64,000 nucleotides of DNA from Fervidibacter sinensis (GCA_032161045.1 JAVHTH010000009.1), one strand, 5' to 3'; numbered from the stretch's first letter, positions 7,558 to 16,635 are shown. Translations and numbers: made by a program. Notes: generated by a model not told the origin, from the sequence alone.

Positions 7558-10500
7558 GTGAAGACCAAAATGCCATTTGCAATATTTCGCAACCTCTGTC
7601 CAAACTGCGGCGGACACATAAATGCCGAGCGATTGGAATTAGGGCTTGCGTGTGAAAATTGCCTACAAATTGGCGATTTGAAGAAAACGGAGTCCATCCA
7701 GCAGCCACTGTGCGAACTTTTGAAGAGAGAAAACAACCTGAGAAATTACCGCTGGGTTTGCTACTTGCACGAGACCGAAAAGGCATTTGAGGACTTTTTC
7801 CGGCGCCACCTCGGTTTTGAACTTTGGTCGCTTCAAAGGGTTTGGGCGAGGCGGGTGCTTTTGGGCGAAAGTTTCGCACTTATCGCACCAACGGGCGTGG
7901 GCAAAACCACATTCGGAATCTCAATGGCTCACTTCCTGCACGGAACCGCATACATTATCGTCCCGACAAGGATGCTCGTTGAGCAGGTCGCTGAAAGGTG
8001 TCAAGCCTTCGGGAACAAAAAGGTTGTCGCCTATTTGGGGCGGGCGAGAGAGCGGAAGGCAATTGAATCGGGCGACTACGAAATTCTCGTCACGACCAGC
8101 ATGTTCCTTGCAACGAGTTTTGACTTGCTCAACGGGCGGCGTTTTGACTTCGTTTTCGTTGACGATGTTGATGCACTGCTTAAATCTGGGCGCAATGTTG
8201 ACAAAGTCCTGAAATTGCTCGGTTTCTCCGACGAGGAAATTGAAAACGCATGGGCTCAAGTGACCAAAAAAGTGCCAGCCATTGCGGCGGTGAGTGAGGA
8301 ATCCGAAGAAGTTGAGGAAACCGAAGACATTTTTGGTGAAGCAGAAGAACAGGAAAGTGAACTTGAAACTCCCTCGTCCCTCGCCCCTCGTCCCCCGTCC
8401 CGCCCGAAGGGCATCATTGTCGTTTCATCAGCAACTTTGCGACCGAGAACGAAGCGGGTTGCTTTGTTCCGAACTTTACTTGGCTTTGAGGTCGCTCCCG
8501 TTAGAGTCACCGTCCGCAACATTTGCGATGCTGTCAAGTGGGTTAAGGACTTTGAGGACGCAAAGCGCCAACTTGTCCGTTGGGTTAAACTGCTCGGTGA
8601 TGGCGGGCTTGTGTTCGTTTCTGGGGAATTGGGGCGAGATGGCGTTGCGGAAATCACTTCCCACTTGAGACGGGAAGGCATCGCCGCTGCGCCTTACGAT
8701 GACTTGGACTTAGAGGCATTTCGGCGCGGCGAAATCAAAGTCGCCGTCGGAATAGCGATTCCGACCAACGCTTTGGTTCGCGGCGTTGACTTGCCTGAAA
8801 CGATTCGCTACGCCATCTTCGTTGATGTGCCCAAAATCAGTTTCCCACTGACAACTGATGACCCGCGCAACTTTGTTGGGCTTTTGTTGGCTTTGCGGGA
8901 AGTGAGCGATGACAAGGCTCGCATTGACGCCTATTTGTCAACGATGCGCCAATACCGCTACCTTCGCCCCGACCAACCTTTGCCGAGGCGAGTTCAGGAA
9001 ATCGCCGATTATCTGAGGCAGCAATTTAGCGACGAGCAAGTTTTGGCGAAACTTGAAAGTGCCGAGACTGTAACTTTGCACCGCCGCAACGGTCAATTTT
9101 TCGTCACATTCGGCGATGCGGCAAGTTACTTGCAGGCTTCAGGTCGGACATCCCGCCTTTTTGCTGGCGGAATAAGTCGCGGCGCGAGTTTGATCCTCGC
9201 TTGGGACAAAAAAGCCTTCAACAGTTTGCTACGAAGGCTTAGGCTCTTTTACGATGAGGTTGAGTTCGCCAACGCCGACGAGGTGGACTGGAAGACGGAA
9301 TTGCGCAAAGTTGATGAAGACCGACAGCGCATCAAATCCTTGCTATCCGTAGGGGCAGTTTCAGCCGCAACGAAAGAGACCCGCCCGGAAATTCGCACAA
9401 CGCTTGTCATCGTTGAATCGCCGAACAAGGCTCGGACAATCGCTCACTTCTTCGGGACGCCGCAACGGCGAATCATCAATGGCTTGTCAGTTTGGGAGGT
9501 CACAACGGGAGACAGGCTTCTCGCCATTACAGCATCGCTCGGTCATGTTTTTGACTTGGTTGAGCATGAGGGAATTTACGGCGTCCTTCAACTTGACAGC
9601 CAATTCGTGCCTGTCTACGGCTCAATCAAGTCATGTCCCAATTGCGGTGAGCAAACAACTGAGGAAACTTGTTCTTGTGGCAAGCCGCCAGAGAGGGACA
9701 AGTTAACGCTGATTCAAGCGTTGCAGAGGGTTGCCGTTCAATTTGACGAAATCGTGATTGCCACCGACCCAGATTCAGAAGGCGAAAAAATCGGTTACGA
9801 TTTGATGGCTGCGCTCAAGCCTTTCAATCCGAACATCGTCCGAGCGGAATTCCACGAAGTCACGAGGCGCGCCTTCACTCAAGCCCTTCAATCGCCGCGA
9901 GAGATTGAGCGAAACCTTGTCAAGGCACAAGTGACTCGGCGAATTCTTGACAGGTGGGTTGGGTTTGAGTTATCGCGACGGCTTTGGCAAGTTTTTGACC
10001 GTTATGACCTTTCTGCTGGACGGGTCCAAACCCCTGTCCTTGGCTGGGTTATTGAGCGGACGGACTTGTCGCGTCAAAAGAAGGCACGCATCATTGTCCA
10101 ACTCGCTGACCCCAAATCCAAAACCCAAATCCAACTCACCTTTGAACACGAGAATATCCCGCAAGCCCGAAAGTTGTTTGAGCGGTTGGAGCAAGCAAAA
10201 CTCAGCGTCAGTGAAATCGGAGAAGAAATTGTCAACCCGCAACCACCTTACAACACGGGAACGCTACTTGCCGATGCCGGTTCGTTCGCATCGGCAACTC
10301 AGGTGATGGATGTTTTGCAAGATTTGTTTGAGCGAGGTCTCATCACCTACCACCGAACCGATAGCGTTCGCGTTTCCGATGCAGGCTTGAAAGTTGCCGA
10401 GGAGTTGTTGAAGGAGCGCTATGACCCGTCGCTGTTTCAGCCGCGCCGTTACGGAACCGAAGGTGCCCACGAATGCATTCGCCCAACCCGTCCCTTGACA

Positions 10501-11100
10501 GAAGACGATTTGAGGCTTTGGCTTTCCGCAGGTCGCGTCTCCCTTGACAACCCAAGCCTTGCCTTGCGAATTTACGGCATGGTTGTGCGCAGGTTCTTGG
10601 CATCGCAAATGAAACCTGCAAGGGTAAGGAAAGTCAAGGTCACTTTGCAGTTGGGCAATTGGCAGCACGAATGGGAAGTTATCGCCGAGGTCATTGAGGA
10701 AGGTTTCCATCGTGTCTTTCCGCTTCGCGTTCAACCTGTTACGCCCGAGATGAAAGTTGTCGGCAAACAGATTCGTTTCGTCAGCAAAGTTATGCCGTTC
10801 ACTCAAGGCAGTTTGATTGAGGAAATGCGTCAACGGGGGCTGGGGCGACCTTCAACTTACGCTAAAATTGTCCAGACACTTATTGAACGCGGCTATGTCG
10901 TTGAGCGCAAAGGTTTTTTGTTCGCTACAGAATTGGGACGACAAGTTCACCAGTGGCTTCGCCTTCGCTTCCCTGAGTTTGCTGATGAAGCGCTCACAAG
11001 AGACATGGAAGAAAAAGGTGACAAAATTGAGACAGGCGAACTTGACTACCAGTCCGTCCTTTGGGAATTAAGACGAAGCCGCTTGTTCAGCCGTCAATAG
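7558..11100 (+). CDS. rgy: Reverse gyrase
   Basis: 1180 residues. It introduces positive supercoils into DNA using ATP and is the hallmark enzyme of hyperthermophiles. Order of parts: N-terminal zinc finger (CPNCGG...CENC, 15-40), SF2 helicase-like domain with Walker A APTGVGKTT (about 108) and Walker B FVDDVDALL, latch region, then a type IA topoisomerase domain starting LVIVESPNKARTI (about 620). A second zinc finger has CPNCGEQ...CSCG, and the active-site Tyr lies in GLITYHRTDS. Length is typical. An acidic/Pro linker near 250-285 contains an in-frame GC-rich insert (8372-8401). The start is GTG 7558 or ATG 7570. Confidence 0.97.
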   Translation: MKTKMPFAIFRNLCPNCGGHINAERLELGLACENCLQIGDLKKTESIQQPLCELLKRENNLRNYRWVCYLHETEKAFEDFFRRHLGFELWSLQRVWARRVLLGESFALIAPTGVGKTTFGISMAHFLHGTAYIIVPTRMLVEQVAERCQAFGNKKVVAYLGRARERKAIESGDYEILVTTSMFLATSFDLLNGRRFDFVFVDDVDALLKSGRNVDKVLKLLGFSDEEIENAWAQVTKKVPAIAAVSEESEEVEETEDIFGEAEEQESELETPSSLAPRPPSRPKGIIVVSSATLRPRTKRVALFRTLLGFEVAPVRVTVRNICDAVKWVKDFEDAKRQLVRWVKLLGDGGLVFVSGELGRDGVAEITSHLRREGIAAAPYDDLDLEAFRRGEIKVAVGIAIPTNALVRGVDLPETIRYAIFVDVPKISFPLTTDDPRNFVGLLLALREVSDDKARIDAYLSTMRQYRYLRPDQPLPRRVQEIADYLRQQFSDEQVLAKLESAETVTLHRRNGQFFVTFGDAASYLQASGRTSRLFAGGISRGASLILAWDKKAFNSLLRRLRLFYDEVEFANADEVDWKTELRKVDEDRQRIKSLLSVGAVSAATKETRPEIRTTLVIVESPNKARTIAHFFGTPQRRIINGLSVWEVTTGDRLLAITASLGHVFDLVEHEGIYGVLQLDSQFVPVYGSIKSCPNCGEQTTEETCSCGKPPERDKLTLIQALQRVAVQFDEIVIATDPDSEGEKIGYDLMAALKPFNPNIVRAEFHEVTRRAFTQALQSPREIERNLVKAQVTRRILDRWVGFELSRRLWQVFDRYDLSAGRVQTPVLGWVIERTDLSRQKKARIIVQLADPKSKTQIQLTFEHENIPQARKLFERLEQAKLSVSEIGEEIVNPQPPYNTGTLLADAGSFASATQVMDVLQDLFERGLITYHRTDSVRVSDAGLKVAEELLKERYDPSLFQPRRYGTEGAHECIRPTRPLTEDDLRLWLSAGRVSLDNPSLALRIYGMVVRRFLASQMKPARVRKVKVTLQLGNWQHEWEVIAEVIEEGFHRVFPLRVQPVTPEMKVVGKQIRFVSKVMPFTQGSLIEEMRQRGLGRPSTYAKIVQTLIERGYVVERKGFLFATELGRQVHQWLRLRFPEFADEALTRDMEEKGDKIETGELDYQSVLWELRRSRLFSRQ
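8372..8401 (-). repeat. GGGACGAG-type coding insert (reverse gyrase copy)
   Basis: A 30-bp tract of CCTCGTCCC-like units lies in frame in the reverse gyrase gene and encodes part of SSLAPRPPSRP. Its reverse complement matches 27 of 30 positions of 15483-15512 in alaS. It falls in a variable linker after an acidic run, between conserved helicase motifs. Confidence 0.6.
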
Positions 11101-11172
11101 GCGCTCTATCAACGCTGGTGGGCAATGCATTTAGGGGTGTGGCTGTTTAGTTTCCTTGACACACTTTTGGCT

Positions 11173-11178
11173 TATAAT
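11173..11178 (+). promoter_or_regulatory. Candidate -10 box TATAAT
   Basis: TATAAT followed by TGTTGCAGG. A TTGACA lies only 11 bp upstream (11156-11161), too close for standard sigma-70 spacing, so either it is fortuitous or the -10 acts without it. It lies 54 bp before the ATG of the repeat protein gene, in a 131-bp spacer after reverse gyrase. Confidence 0.3.
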
Positions 11179-11231
11179 TGTTGCAGGTTTTTCAGCCAAA
11201 GACTCTGAGACTGGAGGTGTTTTCTCGGACG

Positions 11232-12056
11232 ATGGGCAAGCGATATCGGTGGTCTCACGAACGAATTGTGGAAGAAATTCGGAAACTGCACGAGCAAGGC
11301 ATCCCATTGCACATGGCATCGGTTAGGAGAGTGTTCCCGTCATTAGTGGCGACCGCTTGCTCGCGAAAGTATTTCGGAAGTTGGAGGGCTGCCGTTGAGG
11401 CTGCTGGGTTCAATTACGACGAGATCCTGCAAGTCAAGCGATGGAGCAAAGAGCGGGTTCTTGAAGAAATTCGCCAACTTTACGAGAAAGGCGAGGATTT
11501 GAGACCTTCTGCGGTCGCAAGGCTGTGCCAAACCTTGCTCATGGCTGCGCGTAAGTTTTTCGGCGGCTGGCGCGAAGCAGTGATAGCAGCGGGGATTGAC
11601 TACGATTCCTATATCAGTCAAAAGCGAACAAGTCGCGTGGAACAGGACAAACAGCAAATCATCAACGAGATCAGGCGGTTGTATCAAGAGGGACGAATTG
11701 ATGAACTTAGTGGCGCTTGGCGTTACCACTTATCCCTTTTCCGCAAGGCTCGCCATAGGTTTGGGAGTTGGAGGAAAGCAATAGAGGCAGCAGGTCTTGA
11801 CTATCACGAAGTCGTCCAAAGGCAAAAATGGACTCCAGAAAGAATCATCGCTGAAATCCGAAGGCTTTACGCTGAAGGGAAAGATTTGAGCATCACGGCA
11901 ATGCAACGAACCTATCCCAACTTGGTCGCAATCGCTCAATCGCCGAGATATTTTGGGAGTTGGCGAGCAGCCGTTGAAGCGGCAGGTCTTGACTACGAGT
12001 TAATCAAGCGGCAACGAGGTCGCCGCCGCCGAGAACCAATTCAAGTTCGGGTCTGA
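11232..12056 (+). CDS. Protein of four homing-endonuclease-associated repeats
   Basis: 274 residues from the ATG at 11232 (MGKRYRWSHER), 12 nt after GGAGGT. Nearly the whole protein is four tandem copies of a unit of about 60 residues: W-S/T-x-E-R-I-x-x-E-I-R-x-L-Y, then FGSWRAAVEAAGxDY. This matches the HNH/homing-endonuclease-associated repeat (Pfam HNH_repeat type), a small helical DNA-binding module. No HNH or other nuclease domain is present. The basic C-terminus (KRQRGRRRREP) also fits DNA binding. The downstream histidine kinase starts about 60 bp later. The role may be transcriptional or nucleoid-associated. Confidence 0.8.
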   Translation: MGKRYRWSHERIVEEIRKLHEQGIPLHMASVRRVFPSLVATACSRKYFGSWRAAVEAAGFNYDEILQVKRWSKERVLEEIRQLYEKGEDLRPSAVARLCQTLLMAARKFFGGWREAVIAAGIDYDSYISQKRTSRVEQDKQQIINEIRRLYQEGRIDELSGAWRYHLSLFRKARHRFGSWRKAIEAAGLDYHEVVQRQKWTPERIIAEIRRLYAEGKDLSITAMQRTYPNLVAIAQSPRYFGSWRAAVEAAGLDYELIKRQRGRRRREPIQVRV

Positions 12057-12114
12057 AAACCCGTAAATATGCCAAAACTTGACAGGAGTGAGGCGAGAGG
12101 GCGTGGCTGTCTCT

Positions 12115-13551
12115 ATGACCGAGACATTGAGGTCATTCCTTCGCGAAGTCCTTGATACACCGCTTAAGCAGGAGTTGTTGGCTTTCCTTGCAACCAACCA
12201 AGCAATGGACACCGCTCAAGGTCTTTCCGTTTGGCTGGGACGACCGAGGGAAGAAATTCAAGCGGCAGCGGAAGAGTTGGTGCGAGCGGGACTGCTGAAT
12301 CGTCAAGGCGAAGGCGACAACGCCATTTACAGTTACTCTCCCAACGAAGAAGTCGCTGGCTTGGTTGACGCTTTCTTGCAACTGTATCAAACCGCAAGAT
12401 CTCAGTTGATGGAAGAGTTGGCAAAAGCGCGACAGCAAGTTGAACAAGCGTGGGAGCAATTGAGGGCATTGCAATGGGAGCAGAGTAGGTTCAGGCTCAT
12501 CCTGTCAAGCATGACTGATGGGGTCATTGTCCTGCTGCCTGACGGAACAATGTCCTACCTGAACGAATCCGGAGCGCAATTGCTTGGTGCTTCACCTGCC
12601 GAATTGACTGGCAAGTCACTGAAGGATTTGGATAAACCAATCGCTGGTCTTCTCATACAGGCTGCGAACGAAGTTGCCCAACCACCGTATCCAGCGATAA
12701 CCCGTGAATGGACTTTGCCGAACGGTTCTATCGTGAGGGCAAACCTTCTTCCCGTCTTTGACCCGCAGAAGCGCTTTGTCGGTGTGGTTTGTGTTCTCAG
12801 CGACATAACCAGAACAAGGCAAAGGGAAAAGGAACAAAGGGAAATGCTCTCCGTTCTGGCTCACGACATCAAGTCTCCAATCACCGCAATCCGAGGTTTC
12901 GCTTTGTCCGGCTTGAGAGGTTACTTGGGTGAACTTTCCCAACCTGCAAGTCGCGCGTTCCAAATTATCGCTGAGCAAACTGACCGCATTTACGAAATGG
13001 TGCAGCAAATTGTCCAACTGGTTGCCGGCGGTCAAGGTCTGCCACCGTTGCACCCAATCCGTTTTGATTTGAGGGAAGCAGTGCAAAATATCGCTCAGGC
13101 TTACGAAGGCGAATGCGCTGAAAAAAACTTGAGCCTTTCGGTTCAATTGGATGAGCAACCTGTTTGGGTCTACGCCGACCAAGGTTTGATTGAGCGGATG
13201 ATTGACAATTTGATGAGCAACGCGGTCAAGTATAACCGAGAAGGCGGGAAAATTTGGGTGCGGGTTTTGAGGCGAAACGGTGAGGCGGTGCTTGAAGTTG
13301 AAGACACGGGCGTTGGTATCCCACCTTCAGAATTGCCGTTCATCTTCCACCGCTTCTATCGTGCATCAACGGCGAAGGGTGAAGGTTCAGGACTTGGCTT
13401 GTCGTTCGTCCAGCAGGTCGTTGAGGCTCACGGCGGTCGCATTGAAGTCAACAGTTCAGTGGGACAGGGGAGCCTGTTCAGAGTCATATTGCCACTAACT
13501 TCTGAGCCAGCAATTGTTCGCGGGAAACTTAATTTGAGGCGGAGAGAATGA
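12115..13551 (+). CDS. Soluble sensor histidine kinase with N-terminal winged-helix-like and PAS domains
   Basis: 478 residues from ATG 12115; GTG 12103 is an alternative start. Order: a winged-helix-like segment (about 15-75, FLATNQAMDTAQGLSVWLGRPREEIQAAAEELVRAG region), coiled coil (about 85-120), PAS (about 125-235, MTDGVIVLLPDGT), HisKA with phospho-acceptor His in LSVLAHDIKSPITAI, and HATPase_c with DNLMSNAVKYN, DTGVGIPPSE and GSGLGLSFVQQ. No membrane segment, so it should be cytoplasmic. No response regulator is encoded nearby, which makes it an orphan kinase. Signal unknown. Confidence 0.9.
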   Translation: MTETLRSFLREVLDTPLKQELLAFLATNQAMDTAQGLSVWLGRPREEIQAAAEELVRAGLLNRQGEGDNAIYSYSPNEEVAGLVDAFLQLYQTARSQLMEELAKARQQVEQAWEQLRALQWEQSRFRLILSSMTDGVIVLLPDGTMSYLNESGAQLLGASPAELTGKSLKDLDKPIAGLLIQAANEVAQPPYPAITREWTLPNGSIVRANLLPVFDPQKRFVGVVCVLSDITRTRQREKEQREMLSVLAHDIKSPITAIRGFALSGLRGYLGELSQPASRAFQIIAEQTDRIYEMVQQIVQLVAGGQGLPPLHPIRFDLREAVQNIAQAYEGECAEKNLSLSVQLDEQPVWVYADQGLIERMIDNLMSNAVKYNREGGKIWVRVLRRNGEAVLEVEDTGVGIPPSELPFIFHRFYRASTAKGEGSGLGLSFVQQVVEAHGGRIEVNSSVGQGSLFRVILPLTSEPAIVRGKLNLRRRE

Positions 13552-13567
13552 ATTGCGGTCAGAAGGT

Positions 13568-13646
13568 GTAAGGCATGGTTTTAAACCGTGCCCAACAAAA
13601 TTTCCTTGAAGGCGAAAAAGTCGGCGGGGTCTAAAACCCCGCCTAC
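13568..13646. repeat. Class B intergenic double-hairpin repeat
   Basis: The outer arms GTAAGGC and GCCTAC enclose two hairpins, one resembling GGCATGG-TTTTAAA-CCGTGCC and the other GCGGGG-TCTAAAA-CCCCGC, both with A/T-rich loops. It lies in the 421-bp spacer between the kinase and alaS. Confidence 0.6.
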
Positions 13647-13716
13647 ATGTCTCATCCCCAATCTTTGAGGTTTTTGCAAAGCCAGAAAACTCCCTTTCCC
13701 TTTTGCCTTTGTGACC

Positions 13717-13722
13717 TATAAT
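13717..13722 (+). promoter_or_regulatory. Candidate -10 box TATAAT upstream of alaS
   Basis: TATAAT is followed by TTTCGCAGG, nearly the same downstream sequence as at 11173 (TGTTGCAGG). No good -35 box is visible. The resulting leader to alaS would be about 245 nt and would include a class A repeat. Confidence 0.3.
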
Positions 13723-13783
13723 TTTCGCAGGCAAAAAGAAAGCGCTTCATTTCGCAAAAACCGTTTCTGCAGAAATCCTACAC

Positions 13784-13848
13784 GGTAGCGTCGCCCCTTG
13801 TGGGCGACGGTTGTTAAACTGCCGTCGGGGTCAAACCCCGACGCTACC
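13784..13848. repeat. Class A intergenic double-hairpin repeat
   Basis: The outer arms GGTAGC and GCTACC enclose two perfect hairpins: GTCGCCC-CTTGT-GGGCGAC and GTCGGGG-TCAAA-CCCCGAC, joined by GGTTGTTAAACTGCC. Nearly identical copies are at 16636-16700 and, inverted, 58260-58325. Mirror-paired hairpins within an outer stem suggest a REPIN-like mobile repeat or a folded RNA. Confidence 0.7.
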
Positions 13849-13864
13849 GAGTTTGTTTGTATCT

Positions 13865-13891
13865 TTGCCTTCCGTTGGCAACGGTTATAAA
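13865..13891 (+). promoter_or_regulatory. Candidate alaS promoter with palindromic spacer
   Basis: TTGCCT (13865-13870) and TATAAA (13886-13891) are separated by 15 bp that are largely filled by the palindrome CCGTTG-G-CAACGG (13872-13884). The spacing is shorter than ideal. If real, a regulator bound to the palindrome would block the promoter about 80 bp before alaS. Confidence 0.35.
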
Positions 13892-13972
13892 GGCTGAGGT
13901 TGAGTGCAAGCAGTGGATTTCCACAAGACCACAAAATCCAAATTGCAACTGAAACTTACGGAGGGAGCATTC

Positions 13973-16615
13973 ATGACGACGAAAGAACTGCGCCAAGCCT
14001 TTCTTGACTACTTTTGGAAGCAAGACCATCTCGTCTTGCCGAGTTTTTCTTTGATCCCGAGCGACCAAAGCACCTTGTTCACTTCTGCAGGAATGCAACC
14101 GCTCATCCCTTACTTTTTGGGCGTTGCCAAACCGCCACAGCCGCGAATAGCAACATGTCAAAAATGCTTCCGAGCCGATGACATAGACAAAGTTGGGTTC
14201 ACATGGAGACACCTGAGTTTCTTTGAGATGCTGGGCAACTTCAGTTTCGGCGATTACTTCAAGCGGGAGGCAATTAGGTTTGCTTGGGAGTTCATGACTG
14301 AGGTCGTTCGCTTGCCTAAAGAGCGACTTTGGGTCTCGGTCTACGAAGAGGACGATGAAGCATACGAAATTTGGCACAAAGACATAGGTTTGCCCGAAGA
14401 GCGAATTGTTCGGCTCGGAAAGAAAGACAACTGGTGGGGTCCGGTTGGCGATACTGGTCCCTGCGGTCCAGACACGGAAATCCATTACGACCGAGGCGAG
14501 GAGTTTGGATGCGGTAAGCCAGATTGCAAGCCCGGCTGCGATTGCGACCGATGGGGCGAACTTTGGAATTTGGTGTTTCAGCAATATGACCAGCAAAAAG
14601 ACGGAACGCTTATTCCGTTGCCTAAACCGGGCATTGACACTGGCATGGGCTTGGAACGATTGGCTGCAGCCGTGCAGGGCAAAGTCACCGTCTTTGAAAC
14701 CGACATCTTCTTCCCACTCGTCCAGCACATTTGTCAACTGACAGGCTACGAATATGGTCTTGAGCAGCAAAAAGATGTCGCAGTCCGCATCATTGCCGAC
14801 CACACTCGCGCAGTTTGTTTCATGGCTGCTGAGGGAGTTGTCCCGTCCAACGAAGGGCGAGGTTATGTCATGCGCAGGTTCATTCGGCGTGCTATGAGGC
14901 TTGGTCGGTTATTTGGTGTGGATGAACCTTTCGTCCACAAACTCGTCCCAACCGTCGTGAAACTTATGGGTGACCCATACGAAGAACTTGTCAAGTCCCA
15001 AAACATCATCGCCGAAGCCATCTTGAGAGAGGAAGAGCGATTTGAGCAAACCCTTGAAATCGGTATGGCTCGCCTTGAGGAAATGATCGCCGAAACCAAG
15101 GCGCGGGGCGAAACGGTTTTGCGCGGGCGCGACGCTTTCACGCTCTACGACACCTATGGCTTTCCGCTGGAACTCACGATGGAAATTTGTGCCGAACATG
15201 GTTTGACAGTTGACGAAGAAGGCTTCCGCGAAGAACTTGAACTGCAAAGGCAGCGTGCTCGTGAGAGGATGAAATTCGTTTCGCCTTTTGAAGTCGGCGA
15301 ATTTGAAGGTTTGCCGCCAACGAAATTTGTCGGACGAATGCCTGAACCTGATGGTGTGCTGGCGTGTGAGGCAACCGTGCTCGCAATCAAGGAACGAAAC
15401 GATGAAGTCTGGATTGTCCTTGACAAAACTCCTTTCTACCCCGAAGGCGGAGGGCAAATTGGCGATACAGGAGTCATTGTTTGGGACGGGGAACGAGGGA
15501 CGCGGGACGAGGAAACGGCAAAAGCAATTGCACGCGTGTTGGACACTCAAAAGTTCGGCGATGTTATTGCCCATAAGGTCGTGATGGAAAAGGGCTTTTT
15601 GACTGAAGGCGCAATCGTTTGGGCACAAGTGGACGCTGAACGCCGTCAAGCCATCCGGCGCGCCCACACTGCTACCCACTTGCTCCATGCAGCCTTGAGG
15701 AAGGTTTTGGGCGAACATGTCTTCCAAGCAGGTTCCGTCGTTGAACCTGATCGGTTGCGGTTTGACTTCACGCACCCTAAACCTTTGACCCCCGAAGAGT
15801 TGCAAGCGATTGAAGAGGAAATCAACCGCCAGATTCTCGCCGCCCACAATGTTGAAGCCATAGAAACGACTTTGCAGGAAGCGAAGGCAATGGGGGCAAT
15901 GGCTCTCTTTGGTGAGAAATATGGCGAAGTCGTCAGGGTCATCAAAGTTGAAGGCGTGTCAATGGAATTGTGTGGCGGAACGCATCTGAGCAACACGGCA
16001 GAAATTGGGTTGCTCAAAATCATTTCGGAAACGAGCGTCGGTGCGAATATCCGCAGAATTGATGCATACACGGGTGAGCGAGCGCGCAAATGGTATGAAG
16101 AACGATGGCAATTACTGCAGAAGGCTGCAGATGCCCTTGAAACCCAACCGGAAAGAGTGATTGAAGCAATTGAAGAGTTGCAAGAACAAATTCGTGAGTT
16201 GGAGCGCAAGTTGCAAGAGGCGGAAGAGCAAAGGGCGCTTCAACAAATCAATGAGTTGCTTCAGCAAGTCCAAGAAGTTGAAGGCGTCAAGGTGGTCACC
16301 GGTGTGGTCTCCGGGGTTTCTCCAGCGGTTTTGAGGAAACTCGCTGACGAACTTGAAGTTAGGTTGCGTTCCGGCGTGATAGTGCTCGGAACAGTTGACG
16401 ACGGTAAAGTCGTTTTGGTCAGCAAAATGACGAAGGATGTCATTGCAAAAGGTGGTCATGCTGGCAGGTTAGTCGGAGAAGTCGCCAAGATGACAGAAGG
16501 CGGTGGTGGCGGTCGCCCCGATTTTGCACAAGCAGGCGGACGCAATCCAGCAAAATTACAAGACGCCTTGCGCAAAGTCCCTGAACTCTTAGCCCAACAA
16601 ATTCGCCGATCTTGA
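13973..16615 (+). CDS. alaS: Alanyl-tRNA synthetase
   Basis: 880 residues from ATG 13973 (MTTKELRQAFLDYFW), after GGAGGGAGC. It charges tRNA-Ala and edits mischarged Ser/Gly. Class II catalytic core (1-240, SFSLIPSDQSTLFTSAGMQP) carries a Cys-rich zinc-type insertion, CGKPDCKPGCDCD. The editing domain has HTATHLLH and CGGTHL metal-binding motifs, then coiled coil and a C-terminal DHHA1-like domain ending GGGGRPDFAQAGG. An in-frame GC-rich tract (15483-15512) sits in the linker before the editing domain. Length is standard. Confidence 0.97.
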   Translation: MTTKELRQAFLDYFWKQDHLVLPSFSLIPSDQSTLFTSAGMQPLIPYFLGVAKPPQPRIATCQKCFRADDIDKVGFTWRHLSFFEMLGNFSFGDYFKREAIRFAWEFMTEVVRLPKERLWVSVYEEDDEAYEIWHKDIGLPEERIVRLGKKDNWWGPVGDTGPCGPDTEIHYDRGEEFGCGKPDCKPGCDCDRWGELWNLVFQQYDQQKDGTLIPLPKPGIDTGMGLERLAAAVQGKVTVFETDIFFPLVQHICQLTGYEYGLEQQKDVAVRIIADHTRAVCFMAAEGVVPSNEGRGYVMRRFIRRAMRLGRLFGVDEPFVHKLVPTVVKLMGDPYEELVKSQNIIAEAILREEERFEQTLEIGMARLEEMIAETKARGETVLRGRDAFTLYDTYGFPLELTMEICAEHGLTVDEEGFREELELQRQRARERMKFVSPFEVGEFEGLPPTKFVGRMPEPDGVLACEATVLAIKERNDEVWIVLDKTPFYPEGGGQIGDTGVIVWDGERGTRDEETAKAIARVLDTQKFGDVIAHKVVMEKGFLTEGAIVWAQVDAERRQAIRRAHTATHLLHAALRKVLGEHVFQAGSVVEPDRLRFDFTHPKPLTPEELQAIEEEINRQILAAHNVEAIETTLQEAKAMGAMALFGEKYGEVVRVIKVEGVSMELCGGTHLSNTAEIGLLKIISETSVGANIRRIDAYTGERARKWYEERWQLLQKAADALETQPERVIEAIEELQEQIRELERKLQEAEEQRALQQINELLQQVQEVEGVKVVTGVVSGVSPAVLRKLADELEVRLRSGVIVLGTVDDGKVVLVSKMTKDVIAKGGHAGRLVGEVAKMTEGGGGGRPDFAQAGGRNPAKLQDALRKVPELLAQQIRRS
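15483..15512 (+). repeat. GGGACGAG-type coding insert (alaS copy)
   Basis: A 30-bp tract of GGGACGRGG-like units encodes DGERGTRDEE in the AlaRS linker. It matches the reverse complement of the reverse gyrase tract (8372-8401) at 27 of 30 positions, although the two genes are unrelated. Confidence 0.6.
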
Positions 16616-16635
16616 CAAAACAAAAAATCCTTCGT

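Noticed and set aside
11156..11161. TTGACA as -35 for the repeat-protein promoter
   Set aside because: Only 11 bp from TATAAT; too short for a standard sigma-70 promoter.
13716..13934. ORF of 72 residues upstream of alaS
   Set aside because: It is translated from the class A repeat; the same SLTTVAHKGRRY phrase appears at 16589-16795 for the same reason.
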